Origin: an uncultured Chloroflexaceae bacterium
GTDB lineage: Bacteria; Chloroflexota; Chloroflexia; Chloroflexales; Chloroflexaceae
Reading direction: 5' to 3'
NCBI GenBank assembly: GCA_937141995.1
Contig: CAKZQX010000728.1
Span: 1 to 10,685, forward strand
Length of the DNA stretch: 10,685 bases
Every line of letters begins with the position of its first letter. Positions within the stretch are counted from its first letter, which is position 1. Of this stretch, positions 1 through 5,989 are shown piece by piece. Made by a program: the position numbers and the translations under genes. A model generated the notes under the pieces. The model was given only the letters and a program-made list of their open reading frames with translations, did no database searches and had not been told where the DNA came from.

Positions 1-115
1 GCGGGGAACCGCGTAACTCGTGTAAATTACACGAGTTACGCGGTTCCAAACCAGGTATCTGCCTGGACCCATGGCCCGATTCGCCTCCGCCAGGCTGCCG
101 TGAGATGCCTCCCTA
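1..115 (+). repeat. Structured intergenic repeat, copy 1 (5' half recognisable)
   Basis: Begins with a perfect palindrome: arms 5-25 and 27-47 (21 bp each) around one base. This is stem I of the repeat family found elsewhere in the window. It is followed by a small hairpin, ccagg 51-55 / cctgg 62-66, in the position of the second hairpin of other copies, and then by a segment (about 79-105, gattcgcctccgccaggctg) resembling the conserved GATTCGCCTGCGGCAG box. The long central hairpin is missing or decayed. The left boundary may lie outside the window. Confidence 0.6.
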
Positions 116-430
116 TGCAGCGCATGGTCGGACGAAGGATTAACTCTATGATGTGCATCTGCCGGGATGCGTGGGATATCCCCGTGCCAACCCGGTATTT
201 GTCGCACAACAATGCTGGATAACACGCTACTCCAACATCCGCTGCAAGATAATTTGCCTATTTAAAGATAACAGATTTGTCATTATAAACTGCGGGCCAA
301 TGATTCTGGCCCGATTCTTGCTCACGTAGTATAGCGCTGAACCTTAAGTATCCACAAATATCTGCACGGGCATTGTAGCACAAGGACGATTTTACCAATT
401 GCTGCGATCCGGTTAACCGGAAGGCCCGTC
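116..430. other. Intergenic stretch without a recognisable gene
   Basis: No open frame here has a ribosome site or a recognisable product. It holds small inverted repeats: ccggg 162-166 / cccgg 191-195 enclosing the palindrome gggatatccc (173-182); gggcca 294-299 / tggccc 307-312; and the 12-base palindrome ccggttaaccgg at 409-420 just before the next repeat copy. The part from about 225 to 400 is noticeably more AT-rich than the coding DNA, so it could hold promoter elements, but I cannot pick a convincing -35/-10 pair. Confidence 0.45.
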
Positions 431-590
431 AATTACAGGACGTACGCGGTGGGTCTGCAAACGGGGCATTTGCGGACGGTAATGGCCGGATTCGCCTGCG
501 GCAGCGTGGTACGTTTGCCTTTTCCGCAAAAAATTGCACTCTGTGCAATTTTTTGCGGAAAAGATAGAATCTTCCGTTCTGCCGGAGACA
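431..590 (+). repeat. Structured intergenic repeat, copy 2 (copy A)
   Basis: Starts with only the right arm of stem I (caggacgtacgcggt, 436-450). Then comes a small hairpin in which gcaaa and tttgc flank the loop, and the conserved box gattcgcctgcggcag ending at 504. The central hairpin is perfect: 21-bp arms 519-539 and 543-563 with a 3-nt loop. An outer stem is formed by gcctgcggcag (494-504) and ctgccggagac (579-589). The long reading frames crossing this copy on both strands are by-products of the repeat. Confidence 0.8.
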
Positions 591-662
591 ATATCAGCGT
601 TTGGGGGAGGGACTGCGTATCGCGTATTAATTACTGTACGGATAGTTTTTACGGGTGGTTTC

Positions 663-690
663 TTGACAAACGTACGTCTGAGTGAATAAA
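663..690 (+). promoter_or_regulatory. Possible sigma-70-type promoter for the sugar transferase gene
   Basis: TTGACA at 663-668 matches the -35 consensus perfectly. AATAAA at 685-690, after a 16-nt spacer, matches four of six -10 positions. Transcription would start near 697, giving a leader of only about 14 nt that still includes the GGAG ribosome site at 700-703. The position is sensible, but the weak -10 and very short leader keep this tentative. Confidence 0.35.
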
Positions 691-710
691 CATAGGATAG
701 GAGAGAAATA

Positions 711-1445
711 ATGAACAGAATGATCCAGTATGACGATAGGAAAGCCGCTCGCATGTTTGATATCTATGCCGGTCGGCAGTTTCGCCGTCTGTATGCCAAC
801 CAGCGGTTACGCCTGACGTTACTGCTCTGGAGCATTCGCACCAAACTTATGCGGCATATGAAGCGGGCACTGGATCTGATCCTGGCGAGCATCGCGCTGC
901 TGCTAACCGCCCCGCTAATGCTCCTGACCCTGATTGCCGTCAAACTTGACTCGCCGGGTCCGGCACTCTTCCGGCAGCCACGAGTGGGGCAGTGGGGTCG
1001 CAGCTTTACCTGCTACAAGTTCCGCTCGATGTACATCGATGCCGAGCAGCGTCTGCAGGAATTGTTAGCCCGAAATGAGGCCGACGGCCCGGTCTTTAAG
1101 ATGAAGCATGATCCGCGCATTACCCGCGTCGGGCGTTTCATCCGCAAAACCAGCCTGGATGAACTGCCCCAGATCTTTAATGTCATCAAGGGCGACATGA
1201 GCCTGGTGGGTCCGCGCCCGGCCATCGAGCGCGAGGTTGAGCGCTACACTTTTGAGCAGAGTCGCCGGCTCCACGCAGTACCGGGAATTACCGGGTTGCA
1301 GCAGGTATCGGGACGGAGCGATCTTGACTTCCACCGCTGGATTGAGCTGGATCTCCAATATATCTCCGAACAGAGTGTATGGCAGGATATTAAAATCCTA
1401 CTCAAGACCATACCGGCAGTTATCTGGACCAAAGGGGCATACTAA
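711..1445 (+). CDS. Polyprenyl-phosphate hexose-1-phosphate transferase (bacterial sugar transferase, PF02397 type)
   Basis: Predicted to start a lipid-linked glycan by transferring a sugar-1-phosphate from a nucleotide sugar to undecaprenyl phosphate at the inner face of the membrane. The 244-residue protein has a basic N-terminal extension of about 50 residues, a hydrophobic membrane helix (about 54-78) followed by SPGP (81-84), the family segment FRQPRVGQ...YKFRSM (87-107), and the core KTSLDELPQ (146-154) with the Asp150-Glu151 catalytic dyad, then GDMSLVGPRP (161-170). It lacks the multi-helix N-terminal part of large WbaP/WcaJ-type enzymes, so it is the short monotopic (PglC-like) form. 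The start is chosen for GGAG at 700-703 with 7-nt spacing; Met47 and Met50 are alternatives nearer the domain. First gene of a polysaccharide cluster; a degenerate relative forms the C-terminus of the 3133-4833 product. The substrate sugar cannot be told from sequence. Confidence 0.92.
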   Translation: MNRMIQYDDRKAARMFDIYAGRQFRRLYANQRLRLTLLLWSIRTKLMRHMKRALDLILASIALLLTAPLMLLTLIAVKLDSPGPALFRQPRVGQWGRSFTCYKFRSMYIDAEQRLQELLARNEADGPVFKMKHDPRITRVGRFIRKTSLDELPQIFNVIKGDMSLVGPRPAIEREVERYTFEQSRRLHAVPGITGLQQVSGRSDLDFHRWIELDLQYISEQSVWQDIKILLKTIPAVIWTKGAY

Positions 1446-1638
1446 ACTAACATTTGCTTTTCAAAAATCACCTCAAAGAAGAGTAAAATATTACACACCG
1501 TAGTATGACAAAGCAGTATATACGGTATAGCAGCGTCGCTCTGTATTTCCTCCTGACCCATTTTAACTATGGAATACTCACCATAACAGGTTGTTCGTTA
1601 CACCAGTTTCGTCTTTCAACCGGAAGGATAGTAAAGCT
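1446..1638 (+). other. AT-rich spacer between the sugar transferase and the GT26-STAS gene
   Basis: A 193-nt gap that is much more AT-rich than its neighbours. No gene and no clear terminator hairpin are visible; only weak inverted repeats occur, e.g. tatgg 1568-1572 / ccata 1581-1585. A TATA-rich segment around 1511-1531 could carry a promoter for the downstream genes, but no pair with good spacing to a -35 stands out. A TTG at 1591 in frame with the next gene was not used as the start. Confidence 0.4.
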
Positions 1639-3114
1639 ATGCGCAAGTCGTTGATAATGCTCAGTGTACCTGTCGATGATCTGACAATGGACCGGGCACT
1701 TAACCGAATTGAAGAGTTCATCGCCAGTGGGCGCGCCGGCGGCCGGAGCCACCAGGTTGCAACCGTGAATGCTGATTTCGTGGTAAATGCCCTCCATGAT
1801 CCCGAGTTGCGCCATATTTTGCAGGCGGCCGACATGGCGACCGCCGACGGGATGCCACTGGTCTGGGGTGCGCGCCTGCTGGGCGTACCGCTGACCGAGC
1901 GGGTCACCGGCGCGGATATGGTACCGGCAATTGCCGAACGCGCCGCCGTCAGGGGCTACTCGCTCTACCTGCTGGGGGCAGCGCCGGGCGTGGCCGCCCG
2001 CGCCGGGGCAGTCCTCCAGGAGCGCTATCCCGGCCTGACCATTGCCGGGGTCGATTCGCCTCCCAAAAGTTCTATTCTAGAAATGGACCGCGCTGTCCTT
2101 GACCGCATCAAAGCAGCGCAACCGGATATTCTGCTGGTCGCCTTCGGCAATCCCAAACAGGAGAAGTGGATCAGCATGTATGCCCGCGAGTTAGGTGTTC
2201 CGCTGAGTATTGGCATCGGCGGGACGCTTGATCTGATTGCGGGCGTTACCCGGCGCGCGCCGCACTGGATGCAGCGTATCGGCTGCGAGTGGCTTTACCG
2301 GATGGCCCAGGAACCACAACGCCTCTGGAAGCGCTATGTGCGCGATATGCTCTATTTTGGTTATTTCTTTGTGGGGCAAATGTGGACTATGCGAACCGGT
2401 CGGTCCTCGGCGGCCCCTGCTCCCCCGACTGCCGCGCCGCCGGAGCCGAAGTTACCCGATATGGGCGCCGAAACCGCGATCCTGGCGATCCAGGGGCGGA
2501 TGGATGTCAGCAACTATGCGCCCTTTGTGCAGCATGCCGGGCAGATGTTGCAAACCGATCCCTTCCTGGTGATTGATATGGCGCAGGCCGAGTTTCTGGA
2601 TAGCTCCGCGCTGGGAGGCCTGGTTACGCTGACCAACCAGGCGCGGAAAGCCGGCGGTGAGCTCTGGCTGGTGCATGTGCCCTCCACGATCCGCCGCATT
2701 CTGGAGATGCTCAAGCTAGAGCTCTTCTTCGACATCCAGGCCGATGTCCCCGCAGCGCTGGCTGCTCGCCAGGAGCGTACCCGCCCGATGCCGGAGCCGA
2801 CCCGGCACTATGCCGGCTGGACGGTAATTAAAACACCCCGTATGCTGGATACTGCTGCGGCCCATACGCTGGCCGCAACCTGCGGAGAACATATAGAGGA
2901 GTCGCCCCACCTGATTATCGATCTCGAGGAAACTATACTCCTGTCGAGTACGGGCCTGGCGGTACTGATGTCGCTGAACCAGCAATCAGGCAATCAGGGT
3001 GGAGAGGTACGCATTGCCGGATGTTCGCATGAAGTTTTGCATAGCTTGCAGCAGGTTGGTCTGGACACGGTGCTTCCTGTTTTTGCAAATGTGCAGGCGG
3101 CGGCGACAGCATAG
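1639..3114 (+). CDS. WecG/TagA/CpsF-family glycosyltransferase (GT26) fused to two STAS domains
   Basis: Residues 1-245 form a complete WecG/TagA/CpsF domain. This family normally adds the second sugar (ManNAc or ManNAcA in studied members) to a polyprenyl-diphosphate-linked sugar. Visible motifs: VNADFVV (43-49), ADGMPLVW (69-76; Asp70 matches the proposed catalytic base of TagA), FGNPKQEKW (169-177), GIGGTLDLIAG (192-202), and the membrane-docking C-terminal appendage (about 204-245). A Pro/Ala-rich linker (258-272) leads to STAS domain 1 (about 277-375; LDSSALGGL with Ser322 at the phosphorylation position) and STAS domain 2 (about 390-490; LLSSTGLAVL, where the usual Asp is Ser436 and the phosphosite is Ser437). 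At 491 residues it is about twice the usual length. ATG 1639 is chosen because GGAAGGA (1622-1628) precedes it by 10 nt and the domain starts at once; TTG 1591 would add 16 unlikely residues. The next gene is 18 nt downstream. The fusion suggests direct control of the enzyme by an RsbW-type kinase; this is inference. Confidence 0.9.
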   Translation: MRKSLIMLSVPVDDLTMDRALNRIEEFIASGRAGGRSHQVATVNADFVVNALHDPELRHILQAADMATADGMPLVWGARLLGVPLTERVTGADMVPAIAERAAVRGYSLYLLGAAPGVAARAGAVLQERYPGLTIAGVDSPPKSSILEMDRAVLDRIKAAQPDILLVAFGNPKQEKWISMYARELGVPLSIGIGGTLDLIAGVTRRAPHWMQRIGCEWLYRMAQEPQRLWKRYVRDMLYFGYFFVGQMWTMRTGRSSAAPAPPTAAPPEPKLPDMGAETAILAIQGRMDVSNYAPFVQHAGQMLQTDPFLVIDMAQAEFLDSSALGGLVTLTNQARKAGGELWLVHVPSTIRRILEMLKLELFFDIQADVPAALAARQERTRPMPEPTRHYAGWTVIKTPRMLDTAAAHTLAATCGEHIEESPHLIIDLEETILLSSTGLAVLMSLNQQSGNQGGEVRIAGCSHEVLHSLQQVGLDTVLPVFANVQAAATA

Positions 3115-3132
3115 CAGAGTAGGTAAAAAGTC

Positions 3133-4833
3133 ATGCAGGTCTTACTTCTGGCAACGGCTGAAGAGCAAAAACTGCCACCCTTAACCGACACGACACCCGG
3201 CCCACTGCTGCCCATTCTCAACCAGCCGGTGATGGCGCGCACCATTGAAATCCTGGCGCGAGCTGGACACAAACGGCTGAAGGTAAGCCTCTGTCATGCC
3301 GGCGGCCGGATAATTGCCGGGTTTGGGAACGGCAAACGCTGGGGGGTCAGTATCGACTATATCACCCAGCGCCAACCCTGGGGTACGGCCGGATCTATTC
3401 GCTGGGCCGGTCATCTGCTGCACGAGACGACCATGATACTGCCCGCCGATGCCATCCTGGATCTGGATATCCCGGCGGCGCTGGACTTTCACACCGCGCA
3501 GCAGAGCGCGGCAACGCTGATTCTGCATGCGCCGGTTGCCGACTACCCCGCCGGCGCGGTGCGCCTGGGGCCAAACAACCGGGTTGAGGCATGTGATAGA
3601 GCGCTTGAAGCGCAACCGGAATTGTGCAGTACCGGCGCATATATTATCGAGCCGGAACTGCTGGAGCATATTCCGGTACAAACTGTGTATGATATCGATA
3701 CGCAGTTGATCCCGGCGCTGCTGGAGCGCGATATTGCCGTCTATGGCTATCGGATGCCCGGCTACTGGAATCCGCTGCACTCATTCGAGAGTTACCAGGA
3801 GGCGCAGCGCGTCTTTCTGCATAGCGCCTGTGCCGCCACTCTTCCCACACAGGCCGATCCCACATTACCGCGTGTACGCTATCCCTCAATCGAGGGCCGG
3901 CAAATCGCGCCGGGGGTCTGGGCCGGCGCTAACCATCGCATCCACCCGGAAGCGCGACTGGTTCCGCCAATCTGCATCGGCGCGGGTTGCTGGATCGGGC
4001 GTGAGGCCACCATTGGGCCGGAGACGGTACTGGGTTCGCATCTCCTGATCGATGCGGAGGCCACGGTACAGCATAGCACCATCCTGAAAGATGCCTATGT
4101 GGGACAACTGGTGAATCTCAATCACCGGATTGTAAAAGAAACAACGATTATTGATCCACACTCCGCGGAGAGTGTTGAGGTGGTCGATCCATTTCTGCTG
4201 GCGGTCAACGCGGAACCGGTTTCGCGGCGCAGGACACGCATAACCGGCTTTGCCGTTGCATTCCTGCTGCTCCTCATCACGCTGCCACTGTTCCTGCTGA
4301 TAAGCCTGATCGTCTACCTCGTATCCGACCAGTCAGTATTTGAACGAACAACGGCAGTAGGGGGCCGGCAGCAGCCGTCCGCGCAAGCCGCGGCCACGCG
4401 GCCACTGCACCTGCTGGCATTTCGCACGCGCCAGGCCGATGGTAGCCTGAGCCCCATCGGACGCCGGCTCACCATGACGGGGCTGGCACGGCTGCCGGAA
4501 CTCTGGAATGTATTGACGGGCGATCTGGCCCTGATTGGCGTCAAGCCGCTACACCCGACGGAAGCGGCCCAACTCGACGAAGAGTGGCACCAGAAACGCT
4601 TTGATCATCCTGCCGGACTGACCGGGCTCTGGTATGTGCAGACGGACAGTCGGAACAGCCTCGACGATATCCTGGTCATTGATGCCTACTACGCCGCGAC
4701 GCGTACCTGGCGCGATGATCTTGCCATTCTCTGGCAGACGCCGGCCGCCTGGTTGCGGCGACGGCGCGCAGCATGGAAAGAGATGATCCAACCGGCGACC
4801 TATCATCAACAACCAGATGAGGTTAACTCATAG
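3133..4833 (+). CDS. Degenerate nucleotidyltransferase / left-handed beta-helix / membrane sugar-transferase-like fusion
   Basis: A 566-residue three-part protein. Residues 1-230 follow the sugar-nucleotidyltransferase fold: PLTDTTPGPLLPI (16-28), WGVSIDYITQ (70-79), GTAGSI (84-89), PADAILDLD (104-112), STGAYIIEPELLEHIP (166-181). However, the nucleotide-binding GxGTR loop is replaced by ATAEEQKL (7-14), the Lys of PKPL is Gly23, and the late WxDIG Asp is gone (YWNPLH 211-216). Residues about 250-340 are hexapeptide repeats of a left-handed beta helix. A membrane helix spans about 371-398. Residues about 425-540 align with PF02397 sugar transferases, but the LDELPQ of the neighbour at 711-1445 reads LARLPE here (Ala452-Arg453) and GPRP reads GVKP, so both catalytic acids are lost. 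The likely role is regulatory or scaffolding, perhaps binding a sugar nucleotide or the active transferase; this is inference. GAGTAGG at 3117-3123 is a modest ribosome site. It follows the GT26-STAS gene by 18 nt. Confidence 0.82.
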   Translation: MQVLLLATAEEQKLPPLTDTTPGPLLPILNQPVMARTIEILARAGHKRLKVSLCHAGGRIIAGFGNGKRWGVSIDYITQRQPWGTAGSIRWAGHLLHETTMILPADAILDLDIPAALDFHTAQQSAATLILHAPVADYPAGAVRLGPNNRVEACDRALEAQPELCSTGAYIIEPELLEHIPVQTVYDIDTQLIPALLERDIAVYGYRMPGYWNPLHSFESYQEAQRVFLHSACAATLPTQADPTLPRVRYPSIEGRQIAPGVWAGANHRIHPEARLVPPICIGAGCWIGREATIGPETVLGSHLLIDAEATVQHSTILKDAYVGQLVNLNHRIVKETTIIDPHSAESVEVVDPFLLAVNAEPVSRRRTRITGFAVAFLLLLITLPLFLLISLIVYLVSDQSVFERTTAVGGRQQPSAQAAATRPLHLLAFRTRQADGSLSPIGRRLTMTGLARLPELWNVLTGDLALIGVKPLHPTEAAQLDEEWHQKRFDHPAGLTGLWYVQTDSRNSLDDILVIDAYYAATRTWRDDLAILWQTPAAWLRRRRAAWKEMIQPATYHQQPDEVNS

Positions 4834-4866
4834 GATACGCATCAAGCTAGAAGTACACCTTAAACT

Positions 4867-4873
4867 AAGGGGG
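4867..4873 (+). promoter_or_regulatory. Ribosome binding site that fixes the STAS gene start
   Basis: AAGGGGG lies 9 nt before ATG 4883. The longer frame could start at ATG 4817, overlapping the previous gene by 17 nt, but that start has no comparable site and would add 22 basic residues in front of a normal STAS N-terminus. Confidence 0.7.
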
Positions 4874-4882
4874 AAACCTACC

Positions 4883-5317
4883 ATGCAGTTCAAAACCCGT
4901 TCGATAGATAATGTCACAGTTATCGACCTCGCGGGGCGTTTCGATAAATATGCCGCACCGCCGGTCGTTGAACATCTGGAGCAACTCACCGTTGAACCGG
5001 CAGCGACCATCCTGGTAAATATGGCCGATGTTAACTTTGTCGACTCAACCGGGCTGGCAACGCTGGTGCAGGGGCTAAAGCGTGCAAAGCAGCAAGGCGG
5101 CGATCTCTATCTCTGCTGTCTGAAGCAGCCGGTCTACATGATCTTCGAGTTGACGCGCCTGGATAAAGCCTTCGACATCTTTGTCACCGAAGACCATGCG
5201 CTCAAGACTTTTGCCACACGGCCCTTAGCACAGCGCGAAGCTCACGGGGATGCCGGCGAGCCGTCACAATCACCTGCACGTACCGGCAAACTGGCCGGTG
5301 GGGAGGCGCTGTCATAG
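4883..5317 (+). CDS. Stand-alone STAS-domain anti-sigma factor antagonist (SpoIIAA/RsbV-like)
   Basis: A 144-residue cytoplasmic protein. Residues 1-108 form a full STAS domain: VTVIDLAGRFDKYAAPPVVE (11-30), the strand TILVNMADVNF (42-52), and VDSTGLATLVQGL (53-65) with the classic D-S-T triad, where Ser55 is the expected kinase target. In the family, the dephosphorylated form binds an RsbW-type kinase and releases that kinase's other partner; a PP2C/SpoIIE phosphatase resets it. A 36-residue polar tail rich in Ala, Gly, Ser and Glu (109-144) follows, probably disordered; most RsbV/SpoIIAA proteins lack it. It starts 49 nt after the degenerate fusion gene on the same strand, so it may share that transcript. 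Its probable partners, phosphatase and kinase, lie past a repeat-rich gap in the next operon. It differs from the GT-attached STAS 2 in keeping the Asp before the phosphosite. Confidence 0.92.
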   Translation: MQFKTRSIDNVTVIDLAGRFDKYAAPPVVEHLEQLTVEPAATILVNMADVNFVDSTGLATLVQGLKRAKQQGGDLYLCCLKQPVYMIFELTRLDKAFDIFVTEDHALKTFATRPLAQREAHGDAGEPSQSPARTGKLAGGEALS

Positions 5318-5370
5318 ATGCGCGCGTATCCCGGCAGATAAAGTTTGAGGCATTAATTCGGATGTGTCGT

Positions 5371-5540
5371 GTAATTCACAGGACGTACGCGGTTGACATG
5401 CAAACCGAACGTTTGACCCGATGCAGCCTGATTAGCCTGCGGCAGCATGGTACGCTTTTGATCTTTTGCACAAAACATTTGCACGTTGTGCAAATGTTTT
5501 GTGCAAAAGCATGGAATCTTCCGCCCTGCCGGAGGCGACA
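5371..5540 (+). repeat. Structured intergenic repeat, copy 3 (copy B, best preserved)
   Basis: Begins with the right half of stem I (cacaggacgtacgcggt, 5377-5393). Next is a small hairpin caaac/gtttg (5401-5415), then the conserved box gcctgcggcagcatggtacg. The central hairpin is perfect: 22-bp arms 5463-5484 and 5488-5509 with loop gtt. The closing box aatcttccgccctgccgg follows. The outer stem pairs gcctgcggcag (5435-5445) with ctgccggaggc (5526-5536). A short hairpin-forming spacer (cccttccggg, 5543-5552) joins it to the next copy in tandem. Confidence 0.85.
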
Positions 5541-5557
5541 TTCCCTTCCGGGTCAGT

Positions 5558-5690
5558 GACCGCGTAACTCCTGTAATTCACAGGACGTACGCGGTGGTTT
5601 CTCAAATGAGACATTTGACCAGGTGAAAGCTAGATGCACCTGCGGCAGCATGGTACGCTTTTGATCTTTTGCACCCTGCCGGAGGCGAAG
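5558..5690 (+). repeat. Structured intergenic repeat, copy 4 (copy C, central hairpin deleted)
   Basis: This copy has a full stem I (5559-5595): accgcgta, a 2x2 mismatch, then tcctgt, pairing with acagga and tacgcggt around a 5-nt loop. It also has the small second hairpin (caaatg...catttg) and the box cctgcggcagcatggtacgcttttgatcttttgca, identical to copy B from gcggcag to ttttgca. Then it jumps directly to ccctgccggaggcga. The second arm of the central hairpin and the aatcttcc box are missing, so this is copy B with an internal deletion of about 50 nt. Outer stem: 5639-5648 with 5676-5685. Confidence 0.82.
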
Positions 5691-5697
5691 TATGAGA

Positions 5698-5776
5698 CAT
5701 TCTTTTTCACAAAAACGTTGCTTTGTGAAAAAGACAAAACGTACCATGCTGCCGCAAGCGAAGCTGACGTTTGGGT
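5698..5776 (-). repeat. Structured intergenic repeat, copy 5 (copy D, inverted)
   Basis: On the minus strand this reads cccaaacgtcagcttcgc, then ttgcggcagcatggtacg, then a T-rich segment and a central hairpin, closely matching the copy at 10383-10568. The central hairpin arms are ctttttcacaaa (5702-5713) and tttgtgaaaaag (5722-5733). It faces copy C, so tgcggcagcatggtacg (5641-5657) and its complement near 5740-5756 can pair over about 100 nt. No separate closing stem is visible; the end of copy C takes its place. Confidence 0.72.
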
Positions 5777-5805
5777 CGGTCAATAGCTTGAAATAAGCTG
5801 CACTA

Positions 5806-5914
5806 CGTAACGCGTGTATTGCACAGGTGTCCCGGCATTAGCCGGTCGGATGCCTGCCGGGGCCACGCCATACTGAAGGGAAAGCCTGATCCGGCGGAAG
5901 CCGGGACGCCTGTG
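5806..5914 (+). other. Long imperfect stem-loop upstream of the phosphatase operon, preceded by a stem-I-like fragment
   Basis: Bases 5806-5827 (cgtaacgcgtgtattgcacagg) resemble stem I of the repeat family at 18 of 22 positions. The end of that fragment is also the left arm of a new structure: cacaggtgtcccggc (5822-5836) pairs with gccgggacgcctgtg (5900-5914), 15 bp with one G-T wobble. Inside, gtcggat (5845-5851) pairs with atccggc (5889-5895), again with one wobble. It lies 75 nt before the phosphatase ATG and could be a leader RNA structure, an attenuator or a diverged repeat. I cannot assign it to a known riboswitch class. Confidence 0.5.
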
Positions 5915-5973
5915 AGCCAATACCGGGCTTCCTGCTGATCAATATCCGGAATGAATATATGGTCCACAGTCCT

Positions 5974-5979
5974 GAGGAG
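5974..5979 (+). promoter_or_regulatory. Ribosome binding site that fixes the phosphatase start
   Basis: GAGGAG lies 10 nt before ATG 5990. The alternative in-frame ATG at 5951 has only a short purine patch directly against it, so translation most likely begins at 5990. Confidence 0.6.
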
Positions 5980-5989
5980 AAAAAAGGTT

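Noticed and set aside
294..312. Hairpin gggcca/tggccc considered as a terminator
   Set aside because: The stem is only 6 bp and no T tract follows on either strand.
413..754. Open frames on both strands across the first intergenic repeat (also at 5353-5783 and 10327-10575)
   Set aside because: They lie on palindromic repeat DNA, give low-complexity unrelated proteins, share peptide fragments only because the repeat recurs, and lack ribosome sites.
1591..1638. TTG at 1591 as start of the GT26-STAS gene
   Set aside because: ATG 1639 has GGAAGGA upstream and the conserved domain begins right there; the extra 16 residues look like untranslated leader.
4817..4882. ATG 4817 as start of the STAS gene, overlapping the fusion gene
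   Set aside because: The strong AAGGGGG site before ATG 4883 and the normal STAS N-terminus at MQFKTRS favour the shorter form.
5371..5820. CRISPR array suspected from repeated segments
   Set aside because: The repeat units are over 100 nt, imperfect, on both strands and internally palindromic, with no uniform unique spacers and no cas genes.
5860..5940. Cobalamin riboswitch-like bases (aagggaa, atccggcg, ctgtgagcc) upstream of the phosphatase
   Set aside because: The conserved boxes are not in the right order or complete, and the downstream genes have no link to cobalamin; treated as chance resemblance.
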